A stretch of DNA of 44,696 bases from Bacteroidales bacterium (GCA_021740905.1 JAIOYV010000056.1:1-44696); one strand, 5' to 3'; shown: positions 34,048-43,298, numbered from the stretch's first letter. Notes: a model not told the origin generated them from the letters alone. Translations and numbers: made by a program.

Positions 34048-35259
34048 ATGAAAATATTAGTTTTAAACTGCGGAAGTTCATCCATTAAATATCAGCTTTT
34101 CAATATGGTATCAACAGAAGTCCTGGCGAAAGGGATTGTTGAAAAAATAGGCTTGAAAGGCTCATTCCTGAAATTGGAAAAAACAAATGGCGACAAGGTA
34201 ATGCTCGAAGGCGAAATCCTTGATCACCAAACTGGCATTGAATATTTACTAGGCGTACTAATCAGCAAAAACCATGGATGTATCTCGAGCCTGAATGAAA
34301 TACAGGCAGTCGGCCACAGAGTTGCTCATGGGGGCGAAAAATTTGAGAAATCAGAATTCATCACCAAAGAGGTGAAAGCCGAAATTAACTGGCTTTGTCA
34401 ATTGGCCCCTTTGCACAACCCTGCCCACATAAAGGGTATCGAAGCAATGGAAGGTCTTTTGCCCAATGTGCCTCAGGTAGCGGTATTCGACACTGCATTT
34501 CACCAAACCATCCCCGATTATGCATATATGTATGCCATTCCGTATTCGCTTTATAAAAAATACAGCATAAGGCGATATGGCTTCCATGGCACCAGTCACA
34601 AATACGTAGCCCAAAAGGCATGTGAAAGCCTGGGTATTGATTTCAATAAACAGCGCATAATTACCTGCCACCTTGGAAACGGTGCATCGGTTACAGCGAT
34701 CAAAGACGGGAAATCTGTCGATACTTCTATGGGTCTTACCCCTGTTGAAGGGTTGATCATGGGCACCCGTGCCGGCGATCTCGATCTGGGCGTATTGACA
34801 TTTATTCAGGACAAAGAAGAAGTGCCCTATTCAATAGCTAATACCATTGTCAATAAATTTAGCGGGATGTTGGGCGTAACCGGAGTTTCGTCGGATATGC
34901 GCGAAATTGAGGCTGCTGCCGAAAGCGGAAACGAACGTGCTGAATTGGGTTTGAATATGTACCGCTACCGTTTGATCAAATACATAGGATCGTATATGGC
35001 TGCCCTGCAGGGATTGGATTTATTGATATTTACAGGTGGTATTGGCGAAAACGATCCTCTCACACGAGAAATTGTATGCAAGAATTTTGAATACGCTGGT
35101 ATCGATTTCGATGAAGAAATAAACAAGGGCAAGCGTGGCAAGGAAGTTCTTTTGACAAAACCAGGCTCGAAAACCAAAGTGATGGTGGTACCAACTAACG
35201 AAGAATTGGTGATAGCTACCGATACAATGCAGATTGTTTCAGAGATGAATAAGAATTAG
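34048..35259 (+). CDS. ackA: Acetate kinase
   Basis: The protein has 403 residues, as expected. It converts acetyl phosphate and ADP to acetate and ATP. ASKHA-fold motifs are present: 'LVLNCGSSSIKYQLF' at the N-terminus, 'AVGHRVAHGGEKF', 'VFDTAFHQTIP', 'RRYGFHGTSHKYV', 'CHLGNGASVTAIKDGKSVDT', 'MGTRAGDLDLG' and 'LIFTGGIGEND'. It is 17 nt after the dehydrogenase gene and downstream of pta, giving a complete acetate-forming ATP route. Confidence 0.97.
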   Translation: MKILVLNCGSSSIKYQLFNMVSTEVLAKGIVEKIGLKGSFLKLEKTNGDKVMLEGEILDHQTGIEYLLGVLISKNHGCISSLNEIQAVGHRVAHGGEKFEKSEFITKEVKAEINWLCQLAPLHNPAHIKGIEAMEGLLPNVPQVAVFDTAFHQTIPDYAYMYAIPYSLYKKYSIRRYGFHGTSHKYVAQKACESLGIDFNKQRIITCHLGNGASVTAIKDGKSVDTSMGLTPVEGLIMGTRAGDLDLGVLTFIQDKEEVPYSIANTIVNKFSGMLGVTGVSSDMREIEAAAESGNERAELGLNMYRYRLIKYIGSYMAALQGLDLLIFTGGIGENDPLTREIVCKNFEYAGIDFDEEINKGKRGKEVLLTKPGSKTKVMVVPTNEELVIATDTMQIVSEMNKN

Positions 35260-35275
35260 ATTTTGATAAAAGTAA

Positions 35276-35464
35276 CGAGTATTTAGTATTTAGTATCAAG
35301 CAGAAAAAATGATCCAGGATTTTGTATAATGAAGATCAAAAAGCGATAACACTTTATTGTAGTTCTATACAAAATCCATATCTCTATACTTGATTCTTGA
35401 TTCTTGCTACTTGATATTTGATATTCAATATTTGATACTCGATACTCAATACTAATTCTCAACA
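35276..35464. repeat. Inverted repeat element in the ackA-ptb gap
   Basis: The outer arms are GAGTATTTAGTATTTAGTAT (from 35278) on the left and TTGATATTTGATATTCAATA with GATACTCGATACTCAATACT (35410-35453) on the right, in opposite orientation. Nested inside is a perfect 12-nt inverted repeat, GGATTTTGTATA (35317-35328) and TATACAAAATCC (35366-35377), with a 37-nt loop. The whole 214-nt gap is taken up by this structure; it lacks a T-tract typical of a terminator. Confidence 0.65.
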
Positions 35465-35473
35465 CTAAAGAAA

Positions 35474-36388
35474 ATGGAAATACGCAAATTAAACCAAATG
35501 TTTGAGGTCCTGAAATCGAAGGACAAGAAGAGGTTGGTGGCAGCTTATGCGAACGACGCCCATACCATTGAGGCCGTGAACGAAGCTGTTGATCGTGGAT
35601 TGATCGAAGCTACTCTGGTGGGCGATATCGAAACCATCAAAAAAGTTTGTATAGAATTAAATATTGATGTATCCAAATTCCGCCTAGTTCAGGAAGCCAA
35701 CGATGGAAAGGCTGCCGAAAAAGCCGTGGAGCTGATCAACAATGGCGAAGGCGATATCCTGATGAAAGGGCTCGTAAATACCGAGAAGTACATGAAAGCT
35801 ATCCTGAACAAGGAAAAAGGTTTGATGCCACCACGTGCCATCCTTAGCCATGTAACTTGTATGGAAAACCCAAACTATCACAAGCTTTTAATCTATGGTG
35901 ATGTTGCTGTTTTGCCATCTCCCGAGCTACATGAAAAAGTGGCAATCCTCAATTATCTCGTGCAAACAGCTCACGCATTAGGCATCGAAAAACCAAAGGT
36001 GGCGGTTATTTCAGCTTCTGAAAATGTATCTCCAAAAATCCCTTCTAGCGTGGATGCTGCCATCCTGTCGAAGATGGCCGACCGGGGACAAATAAAAGGG
36101 GCGATTGTGGAAGGCCCACTGGCACTCGATTTGGCTATAGATAAGGAATCAGCTGAGATAAAGAAAATGAATAACCCAGTGGCCGGCAATGCCGATTGCC
36201 TGCTTTTCCCGAATATCGAAACAGGAAACGTATTTTATAAGACCAACACCAAGCTGGCAAAAGCTGAACTGGGAGCTGTTGTAGCCGGAGCTAAAGTACC
36301 CTGCATCCTTTCCTCGCGTGGCGATAGCGTAATGACGAAATTGTATTCGATTGCGCTTGGGGCACTGATTGCAAATATCGGAAATTAG
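35474..36388 (+). CDS. ptb: Phosphate butyryltransferase
   Basis: The protein has 304 residues. It converts butyryl-CoA and phosphate to butyryl phosphate. It belongs to the Pta/Ptb fold but is shorter than Pta: 'RLVAAYANDAHTIEAVNEAV', 'GEGDILMKGLVNTEKYMKAI', 'LSHVTCMENPNYHKLL', 'GAIVEGPLALDLAI', and 'NADCLLFPNIETGNVFYKTN'. Its partner butyrate kinase is encoded 285 nt downstream. Branched acyl-CoAs are also accepted by some homologs, so butyrate specificity is inferred. Confidence 0.93.
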   Translation: MEIRKLNQMFEVLKSKDKKRLVAAYANDAHTIEAVNEAVDRGLIEATLVGDIETIKKVCIELNIDVSKFRLVQEANDGKAAEKAVELINNGEGDILMKGLVNTEKYMKAILNKEKGLMPPRAILSHVTCMENPNYHKLLIYGDVAVLPSPELHEKVAILNYLVQTAHALGIEKPKVAVISASENVSPKIPSSVDAAILSKMADRGQIKGAIVEGPLALDLAIDKESAEIKKMNNPVAGNADCLLFPNIETGNVFYKTNTKLAKAELGAVVAGAKVPCILSSRGDSVMTKLYSIALGALIANIGN

Positions 36389-36446
36389 GGGATTGAGGAA
36401 TTAGGTAATTATGGTGAGGAAGGTGCGTAGGTAATTGGTTAAATTT

Positions 36447-36509
36447 GTAGTCATTAGGTGGTCATTAGGTAGTCATTAGGTAGTCATTAAGTAGTCATTA
36501 AGTAGTAAT
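36447..36509. repeat. 11-nt tandem repeat (GTAGTCATTAG)
   Basis: About six copies of GTAGTCATTAR follow ptb; one copy is shortened to GGTCATTAG. It is non-coding. Confidence 0.8.
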
Positions 36510-36540
36510 ATAGAGAAACATAAAATGATGCTCGCAGTGC

Positions 36541-36668
36541 AAATGACGTGCGAAGCTAAATAACGCGAAGCAAATGACGGCGAAGCCAAATGACACGAAG
36601 TGAATGACACGAAGTGAATGACGGCGAAGCCAAATGACGCACGAAGTGCAATTGACGCGAAGCAAATA
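36541..36668. repeat. About 15-nt tandem repeat (AAATGACGCGAAGC) directly before buk
   Basis: About eight degenerate copies of AAATGACGNCGAAGC / AAATGACACGAAGTG run up to 5 nt before the buk start codon. Copies vary as GCGAAGC, GGCGAAGCC, ACGAAGTG and GCACGAAGTGC, several of which are small palindromes. The array would form the end of the buk 5' leader. Confidence 0.8.
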
Positions 36669-36673
36669 AAAAG

Positions 36674-37744
36674 ATGAAAAGAATACTTGCAATAAATCCG
36701 GGATCGACATCCACAAAGATTGCGGTGTATGAAAACACCAATATCCTGTTCATTAAAACCCTTCGGCACTCGACGGAGGAATTGCAGGGCTTCGATAAGA
36801 TTACCGACCAGTTTGAATTCCGCAAAAACATCATACTAAAGGAATTAGAAAATGCTGAAATAGACATTCATAAAATTGCTATAATTATTGGCCGTGGAGG
36901 GCTTGTAAAACCTATCCCTTCGGGTATTTATGAGGTGAACGAGCAAATGAAATGGGACATGCGAAACAGTCCCATGGGCGAACATGCCAGCAATTTGGGT
37001 GGTTTGATTGCCGACGATATTGCCCGATCTTTAAAAGGTGTAAAAGCCTATATTGTTGATCCAGTGGTGGTTGATGAACTGGAAGATGTGGCCCGTTTTT
37101 CAGGTCACCCTTTGCTCCAACGGACTTCTATTTTTCATGCTCTCAACCAAAAAGCCACTGCCCGCACCCATGCAGCTTCTTTAGATAAAAACTATGAAGA
37201 CATGAACCTCATCGTGGTCCATCTTGGCGGTGGCATTTCTGTTGGTGCCCACCGCAAAGGCCGGGTCGTTGAAGTGAACCAGGCACTGGATGGCGATGGG
37301 CCCTTCTCGCCCGAACGTACCGGGACTCTCCCATCGGGGGCATTAGCCCAACTTTGTTTTAGTGGGAAATACACCCATAAAGAGGTAAAGGAAATGATAA
37401 AGGGCAAAGGAGGATTGGTTGCCTATCTTGGAACCAACGAAGCCTATCAGGTAGAAATAGATGCCCGGAGTGGTGACAAAAAAGCCAAAGCCGTCCAAGA
37501 TGCTATGTGCTACCAGGTGGGCAAAGAAATTGGAGCGATGGCCGCTGTCTTAAAAGGCGATGTCGATGCCATTATCCTAACTGGAGGAATTGCCCACAAC
37601 CAATACCTGGTGGACTATGTAAGTGAAATGACAGGTTTTATTGCCCCCATCGCAGTCTATCCTGGCGAAGACGAAATGAAAGCCTTAGCCATGAATGGGC
37701 TGGCCGTTCTGCGTGGTGAGATAGAGGGCAAAGAATACTGCTAA
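36674..37744 (+). CDS. buk: Butyrate kinase
   Basis: The protein has 356 residues, normal for Buk. It converts butyryl phosphate and ADP to butyrate and ATP. Motifs are 'ILAINPGSTSTKIAVYE', 'GRGGLVKPIPSGIYEV', 'HALNQKATARTHAA', 'VVHLGGGISVGAHRKGRVVE' and 'AIILTGGIAHN'. It shares the acetokinase fold but is clearly distinct from AckA upstream. The gene begins right after a repeat array and ends overlapping the convergent TorF-like gene by 4 nt. Together with ptb it forms the butyrate arm of the fermentation block. Confidence 0.96.
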   Translation: MKRILAINPGSTSTKIAVYENTNILFIKTLRHSTEELQGFDKITDQFEFRKNIILKELENAEIDIHKIAIIIGRGGLVKPIPSGIYEVNEQMKWDMRNSPMGEHASNLGGLIADDIARSLKGVKAYIVDPVVVDELEDVARFSGHPLLQRTSIFHALNQKATARTHAASLDKNYEDMNLIVVHLGGGISVGAHRKGRVVEVNQALDGDGPFSPERTGTLPSGALAQLCFSGKYTHKEVKEMIKGKGGLVAYLGTNEAYQVEIDARSGDKKAKAVQDAMCYQVGKEIGAMAAVLKGDVDAIILTGGIAHNQYLVDYVSEMTGFIAPIAVYPGEDEMKALAMNGLAVLRGEIEGKEYC

Positions 37745-38490
37745 AATGAACAGATAAATACCAAAAATACATTCTCCGTGTTAGGGTTTGTGATGAATGA
37801 GGCTGAAACCGGAATGTTGTATTTATCCGTCACTTTTATTTCTTTTGAAGCTGTAACACCTATGTTGACAACGTTGGGGCTGTCGGCGTAAAAACCAGTT
37901 TCCTTTTTATCGGTGTCAGCTTTATTCGGAGTCCCTCCAATAAAGAAATCGAGGTCGGTTTCTTTCCAGTTCGTGCTATGCCCCAGCTCAATATAAGTGG
38001 AATAAAAAATATCACCATCAGTATTTTTGGCATCGGCACCATAAAAATTAGTTGCGACCATCAAGCTAAGAGGAATTTTTTCGGTGCCGTTAAAACTTAC
38101 GGTCCCTTCCAGTATGTGACCAGTGCTTTCCTTATCGAAGTTGTAATAGCTATTATTTGATAAAGCATCATCCGGGAAAAAATAATCTGTCAGCGTGAGC
38201 GAAAATGCCTTGCTAATATCATATTTGATATAAAGATCGCTTTCCTGGACAAAGGATTTTGATTTATCGTTGTTGAATTGGGATGTGGTAAAAGCACCCC
38301 ATGCTCCTATTTGAAGTTTCCCGAAAGAAAACTCAAGGGTTGGCTGTATGCTTGGCGCACGGCCATAATCCACACCACGCCAGATATAGCGACTGGCCAG
38401 ATCTACTCCAATGTTCACCCCTTTGTCCTGGGCAGCTATTTGAAATGCGAAAAAGAGGGATAACAAGATAATACTAATTGATTTGCTCAT
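37741..38490 (-). CDS. TorF-family putative porin / outer-membrane protein
   Basis: The protein has 249 residues. A signal peptide ends at 'QIAAQDKG' (about 20). 'ASRYIWRGVDYGRAPSIQPT' just after it is the hallmark of TorF-type barrels, and the remainder alternates hydrophobic strands and polar loops ('LQIGAWGAFTTSQF', 'DLYIKYDISKAFSLTLTDYF', 'STYIELGHSTNW'). It ends in the aromatic strand 'VFLVFICSF'. The substrate is unknown. It is convergent with buk and overlaps its last 4 nt, so the two genes share a termination zone without an evident hairpin. Confidence 0.82.
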   Translation of the reverse strand: MSKSISIILLSLFFAFQIAAQDKGVNIGVDLASRYIWRGVDYGRAPSIQPTLEFSFGKLQIGAWGAFTTSQFNNDKSKSFVQESDLYIKYDISKAFSLTLTDYFFPDDALSNNSYYNFDKESTGHILEGTVSFNGTEKIPLSLMVATNFYGADAKNTDGDIFYSTYIELGHSTNWKETDLDFFIGGTPNKADTDKKETGFYADSPNVVNIGVTASKEIKVTDKYNIPVSASFITNPNTENVFLVFICSF

Positions 38491-38574
38491 AGTTTCTATT
38501 TTTAGGTTTGAATTAGGAAACGAAAGTAGGAAATAACCAGGTCATGGCAATTCTAAATAATAGGTTTTTGACGG

Positions 38575-38850
38575 GTAGCAGTCAACAATCCACAGTCGGT
38601 AGTCACAAATTTCAGTCGGCAGTACCGTCTGTGTCTCAAGTTTCCAGTCCCACCTAGCAGTAGGGTCACCAATTGACAGTCTCAGTATGTAGCCCGAGGT
38701 CGGTTTTTCTTCTGGAGGTTTTTCGACATATTTTTGGTTATAGACTTTTCGAAGTAGACCCACATCTTTGGACTTGCAGACTGAATACTAGCCTAAACCT
38801 TCTGAGGTAAACCAACTGCTAACTGCCGACTACCAACTGCCGACTGCTTA
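38575..38850. repeat. Inverted short-word repeat element (CAGTCGGCAGT type)
   Basis: CAGTCGGTAGT and CAGTCGGCAGT occur at 38593-38623, and the reverse complement words ACTGCCGACTACC and ACTGCCGACTG at 38821-38846. This makes up most of the 457-nt gap between the TorF-like gene and the hybrid kinase. The same word family is found at 2054-2151. Confidence 0.65.
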
Positions 38851-38947
38851 CATAAAGTCATTTTCACGAATAATAAATACGATTGCCGTATTTTCACAAG
38901 ATTTTGTACTTTTATCACTTTTATTGAACAGTTCCTTCAAATAGAAT

Positions 38948-41900
38948 ATGAAATATAAAAAGCATTTTTACAGCATCTTTTTTATCGTACTGCTTCACAT
39001 CGTTTTTGTGGTCCAGGTGCAATCTCAATTCGACATTGATAGTATGAAACTTGCCCTTTCGCAAGCTGAAAATAAGGACAAAGCCAACATCTTATTGAAG
39101 CTTTCGAACGAATACATGATTGTATCGCAAGACTTGTCGCTTAAATATGCACACGATGCGCTTGATTATACCCGTAAATTCCCAAACGATTCAATGCTTG
39201 CATTGGTTTATAAGACGATTGGTGTTTATCATCATTATTACAACCAAAACGACAGTGCGATTTATTACAACCTTCTGGCCCTTAAAATATATAAGCAATT
39301 GGACGACATACCGGCTTTAGGGAAAATCTATAATAACCTGGGGATATTTTATAGCGATATTGGCTTGTACACAAAATCCATCGAATTCCATCTTCAATCA
39401 CTAGAAATAAAGGAAAAACTTGCCGACTCTGTTGGCCTATCGCATACCTACAATAACATTGGAACACTTTATTATGATTTCAAAAATTATGATCAGGCCC
39501 TCGACTATTTTAAGAAAGCACAGCTTTTAGCCCAAAAACTTCAGGATGAAATGGGGATTCAAAGTGCCCTAACAAATCTGGGATTGATTTATAGTGAGCA
39601 GGGCGATTACAACAAGGCTTTGGGATCATTCAATCAGGCATTGGAAATAAACAACCGCCTGAACCAGATTTATTCCATCTCAGACAATTTACAGAATATT
39701 GGGATGGTGTATTACAACATGAAGGACTACGAAAAAGCACTCGATTTTTTGCTCCGTACCCAAGACCTGAACAATTCGTATTCGATAAAAAGCCCCAGCA
39801 ACCAAAATAGTTTAGGCCAGGTGTACAATGCCCTGGAGAACTATCAACAGGCGTTATACTATTTTAAAACAGGGTACGATCTAGCATTGGAGACAAAGGA
39901 TATAAACTACCTCCTTCTTACAAGTTCAAATCTTGCCCTGGTTTATAAACAATTGAAGGACTATGATAAGGCATGGATGTTCTTGAACGAGTCGCATCAG
40001 TTGAAAGATTCGCTGAACAAAGAAATATACTCAAAGCAGATTGGAGAATTTGGCGTAAGGATGGCCATCGAGAACAAGGGCGAAGGAAAAGCAAAAATAG
40101 CCAAAGAACTTACGCACGCGGAACAAGCGTCTGATGACTTTGGATTTATTTCCTTTAAATGGCTGGCATTTATTTTTGGGATAGCCTTTATAGCCATGCT
40201 AATCATTTATTTATCAACACGGCGAAAAAAAGCGAAACCAGTCATTCGCGAGAAAAGCACTGATAGTTCGACACTATTGCGCGAGATCGTTAATTCATCC
40301 TCCGAATTTATTCATTACGTCGATGGTGAAGGGCGCATCCAGGAAAGCAATCGTGCCTATCGAAAGCTCTTCGAATTCGGCGACAACGATCTCCGGGGAC
40401 TGAATATGGACGAGCTGATCAAGCTCAGCCCATTTTATGCCGATGCCATCCGGGCATGTTTTAATTCCAACGCCGAAGTCTGGAATTTTAAGCGGCCTGT
40501 CAGGGAGGTGATAAAAATTAAAACACCCAACGGCCCTGAAAAAATTATAGAAGTTGAAAAAATCCCCATATTCAACAACGATAAGGCAAGAAAGGGGATC
40601 ATCTCCATTGGGAAAGACATTACCAATGCTCAATTCGACCCGGAAAAAACAACAGGAAGCAACAAGCAATTTACCCAACTAATGGACAAACTGCCGGTTA
40701 TGGCCATGGCTTTTGATGAGTCGGGCAATATTTCTTTTTGGAACAATAGCTGTGTCGAAAGTACCCGTTGGAAAGCTGAAGATGTGATATCGAAGCCGGA
40801 AATACTGGCTGATATTTTCGATCCGGTAGAAAAACTGGAAGTATCGAATTATCCTGAGAATTCCGGTCCATGGCAAATCATCAATATCCATTTGAACGAG
40901 GGTGAAAAAAAGGCCTTTCGCTTTCAAAAACTAAACGAAGCCCCATTCATCAACAATTGTGCGTATTGGCTTGTGGCAGTGCCTCTTTTAGATTCTGACA
41001 AAGAAGCATTGGATGGCACGGACACAAACCAGGCCCAATCGATTATCGAGCAATTCTTCGATGCTGTTTTTTATGTTGATAAGGATGGTGTATTTCTCGA
41101 CTATGTAATCAACAGCCCTTATGTGTTGCCTGAAAAAACCGACGAGCTAAGGTTGAAGAAAATTAGTGATAAGATTTTTCCTAAAAATATTGCCTCGGAA
41201 CTTATTTCTGCAATAGGTGAAGTAATGGAATCGGGTATCGAGAAATATTTATCCTATCGTCACAAAGATGAAAAACTACCCGGCCTTGAAGCATTCCTCC
41301 GGCCATACACAACCGACAAAGCAGTTATCCTGGTAAGAAAGAAGAATAATGAAAGTGAGGCTGGCCTTACAGCCGCTGTCGATGAGTATGAAAATGTGTT
41401 CCTTTCATCGCCCAATCCTCTTTTCCTTATAGACTCTAAGGGCAAAGTACTAAAAGCCAACAACGCTGGCATCAGCTTATTGGGTATAGTTTCTCACAAA
41501 GAAATGGTAACGCAGGATTTCACAAGCTTTATTGATTCGTCCATAGAGGGCCTCGAATTTAAAGATTTCTCGGCACTTGCCGACAATCAAACGACAAGTA
41601 AAATACATTTGAAGAATTCTAAAAACCAACCTTTTATAGGAGAGATAAAAATTTGCAAAATCAATTATCTCGATCATACCGATGCGTTATTTGTCTCGGT
41701 ACGGGATATTGCCCCGCAGCTCAAGTTGGAAGAAGACTTGAAGGAAGCCAACAAAAAATTACAGGGTTCCGATAAGTTCAACCCCCATTTCCTGGCCAAC
41801 ATGTCGCACGATATCCGGACCTCGATGAACTCGATAACCGGCTTTTCCAATTTGTTGACCCATCCCAACATCAGCGAAGATCAAAGATTGGTTTATATCA

Positions 41901-42889
41901 ATAATATCTCCCAAAGCAGCAAATCATTGTTAAAGATAATTGACGATATTATTGATGTATCAAAAATAGAAGCGGGACAGATTACCCTCAACGAAGAGAT
42001 TTGTTATCTAAAACATTTATTCGCAGAGTTTTACAACGATTTTTCCGAATCTTATAAAGAAAAAGTTCAATCTTCTATTGAATTTAAAGTACACTTGGAA
42101 TCGAGAGATTCCGATTTTGCCATCTATACGGATGCCTTCAGGCTAAAGCAGGTAATGTCGAAAATTATCTCAAATGCTTTTGAATTCACAACCAAAGGGT
42201 CGATCGAAATTGGATATTCTGTGCCCGACAACCAAACCATAAAATTTTATGTAAAGGATACAGGCAGAGGGATTTCAAAGGAAAAACAGGATTTGTTGTT
42301 CGACCGTTTTAACATGGTCGACGAAACAGCCACTAGAGTATTTGGCGGGGCTGGGCTTGGGTTGACCATATCCAAAAGCCTGATAAACTTAATGGATGGG
42401 CAAATTTATGTCGAATCGGAAAAAGGGAAAGGATCGAATTTTTACTTTACATTGCCATATAAGCCTGTCTTTAGTCAGGATGCCCCAGAATCGGAATACG
42501 ATATGCCCCCAGGCAAAGTGTATAATTTCGAAGGAAAGAAAATACTGATAGCCGAAGATGTAGAGCCAAATTACCAATTGGTGAAGTCCTTGCTAAGAAA
42601 AACCAAAGCCGACCTTATCTGGGCAAAAGATGGTAAGGAAGCCGTGGAACTGTGCAAAAAGCAAAAGATGGACATCATTGTGATGGACATCCAGATGCCC
42701 GTATTAAATGGCTTCGAAGCCATGAAAATAATAAAAAAGAAGAACAAGGATATACCAATTATTGCTCAAACAGCTTATGCAATGATTGATGATGGGCCTA
42801 AAATAATTGCTGAAGGCTTCGACGAATACATCTCAAAACCATTAAAGGCAGGGCTTTTTCTTGCGATGCTGGACAAGCTTTTGAAATAG
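38948..42889 (+). CDS. Hybrid sensor kinase: TPR, four PAS-like domains, HisKA/HATPase, receiver
   Basis: The protein has 1313 residues. A Sec signal or anchor at 1-27 precedes periplasmic TPR repeats to about 385 ('KIYNNLGIFYSDIGLYTKSI', 'TYNNIGTLYYDFKNYDQALD'). A membrane segment lies at about 403-423. Four PAS-like segments follow at about 440-545, 575-690, 697-800 and 808-925. HisKA has His954 ('NMSHDIRTSMN'), and HATPase_c has 'DTGRGISKEK' and 'GGAGLGLTISKSL'. A C-terminal receiver at about 1190-1312 has Asp1247 ('VMDIQMPVLNG') and 'QTAYA...SKPL'. The phosphorelay ends in the receiver with no DNA-binding domain, so an Hpt or regulator elsewhere is needed. PAS boundaries are approximate. 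Confidence 0.92.
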   Translation: MKYKKHFYSIFFIVLLHIVFVVQVQSQFDIDSMKLALSQAENKDKANILLKLSNEYMIVSQDLSLKYAHDALDYTRKFPNDSMLALVYKTIGVYHHYYNQNDSAIYYNLLALKIYKQLDDIPALGKIYNNLGIFYSDIGLYTKSIEFHLQSLEIKEKLADSVGLSHTYNNIGTLYYDFKNYDQALDYFKKAQLLAQKLQDEMGIQSALTNLGLIYSEQGDYNKALGSFNQALEINNRLNQIYSISDNLQNIGMVYYNMKDYEKALDFLLRTQDLNNSYSIKSPSNQNSLGQVYNALENYQQALYYFKTGYDLALETKDINYLLLTSSNLALVYKQLKDYDKAWMFLNESHQLKDSLNKEIYSKQIGEFGVRMAIENKGEGKAKIAKELTHAEQASDDFGFISFKWLAFIFGIAFIAMLIIYLSTRRKKAKPVIREKSTDSSTLLREIVNSSSEFIHYVDGEGRIQESNRAYRKLFEFGDNDLRGLNMDELIKLSPFYADAIRACFNSNAEVWNFKRPVREVIKIKTPNGPEKIIEVEKIPIFNNDKARKGIISIGKDITNAQFDPEKTTGSNKQFTQLMDKLPVMAMAFDESGNISFWNNSCVESTRWKAEDVISKPEILADIFDPVEKLEVSNYPENSGPWQIINIHLNEGEKKAFRFQKLNEAPFINNCAYWLVAVPLLDSDKEALDGTDTNQAQSIIEQFFDAVFYVDKDGVFLDYVINSPYVLPEKTDELRLKKISDKIFPKNIASELISAIGEVMESGIEKYLSYRHKDEKLPGLEAFLRPYTTDKAVILVRKKNNESEAGLTAAVDEYENVFLSSPNPLFLIDSKGKVLKANNAGISLLGIVSHKEMVTQDFTSFIDSSIEGLEFKDFSALADNQTTSKIHLKNSKNQPFIGEIKICKINYLDHTDALFVSVRDIAPQLKLEEDLKEANKKLQGSDKFNPHFLANMSHDIRTSMNSITGFSNLLTHPNISEDQRLVYINNISQSSKSLLKIIDDIIDVSKIEAGQITLNEEICYLKHLFAEFYNDFSESYKEKVQSSIEFKVHLESRDSDFAIYTDAFRLKQVMSKIISNAFEFTTKGSIEIGYSVPDNQTIKFYVKDTGRGISKEKQDLLFDRFNMVDETATRVFGGAGLGLTISKSLINLMDGQIYVESEKGKGSNFYFTLPYKPVFSQDAPESEYDMPPGKVYNFEGKKILIAEDVEPNYQLVKSLLRKTKADLIWAKDGKEAVELCKKQKMDIIVMDIQMPVLNGFEAMKIIKKKNKDIPIIAQTAYAMIDDGPKIIAEGFDEYISKPLKAGLFLAMLDKLLK

Positions 42890-43138
42890 TTGGGTGTACT
42901 ACTAAACCTTCATTTTATTGAAACTTCTATTTCTGAACAGCCTTCAGCCTGGAGTGGTGGAGTACTGGAGTGACGGGCTGAACTTTGCTAATACTTAGGG
43001 AAGTTTTCAAAATAGCTTACCCGATGTTATTAAATAAGAAAACAGTCATCCGGCACAACATAGGAAAATTGCGCACAAAGTGAAATGACAGAGATTCCTC
43101 ACTACATTTCATCCCCTAACAAAAGGTTGTCATTGGTA

Positions 43139-43154
43139 TCCGCCAGCTGGCGGA
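43139..43154. repeat. Perfect 16-nt palindrome (REP-like)
   Basis: TCCGCCAGCTGGCGGA is fully self-complementary and GC-rich in an AT-rich, gene-free stretch (42890-43679). It appears once in the window. It resembles dispersed extragenic palindromes. Confidence 0.6.
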
Positions 43155-43298
43155 GAAAAACCTCCTATTCTCATTTGCAACAATAGTCAAAAATCCAAAA
43201 TGGGTTAATTATTTCGATAGCTTCACGTATGTAGATTTTGCCTTTCACCCATGATCCCCATTATATCAAATTAACATTTTTTTAGCAAAATTATTTTC

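Noticed and set aside
36447-36668. Possible CRISPR array
   Set aside because: Units are 11-15 nt, contiguous and degenerate, with no unique spacers of constant length and no cas genes.
36476-36867. Minus-strand reading frames of 72-103 codons over the repeat array
   Set aside because: They arise from the periodic repeat and the antisense of buk, and encode low-complexity sequence with no conserved features.
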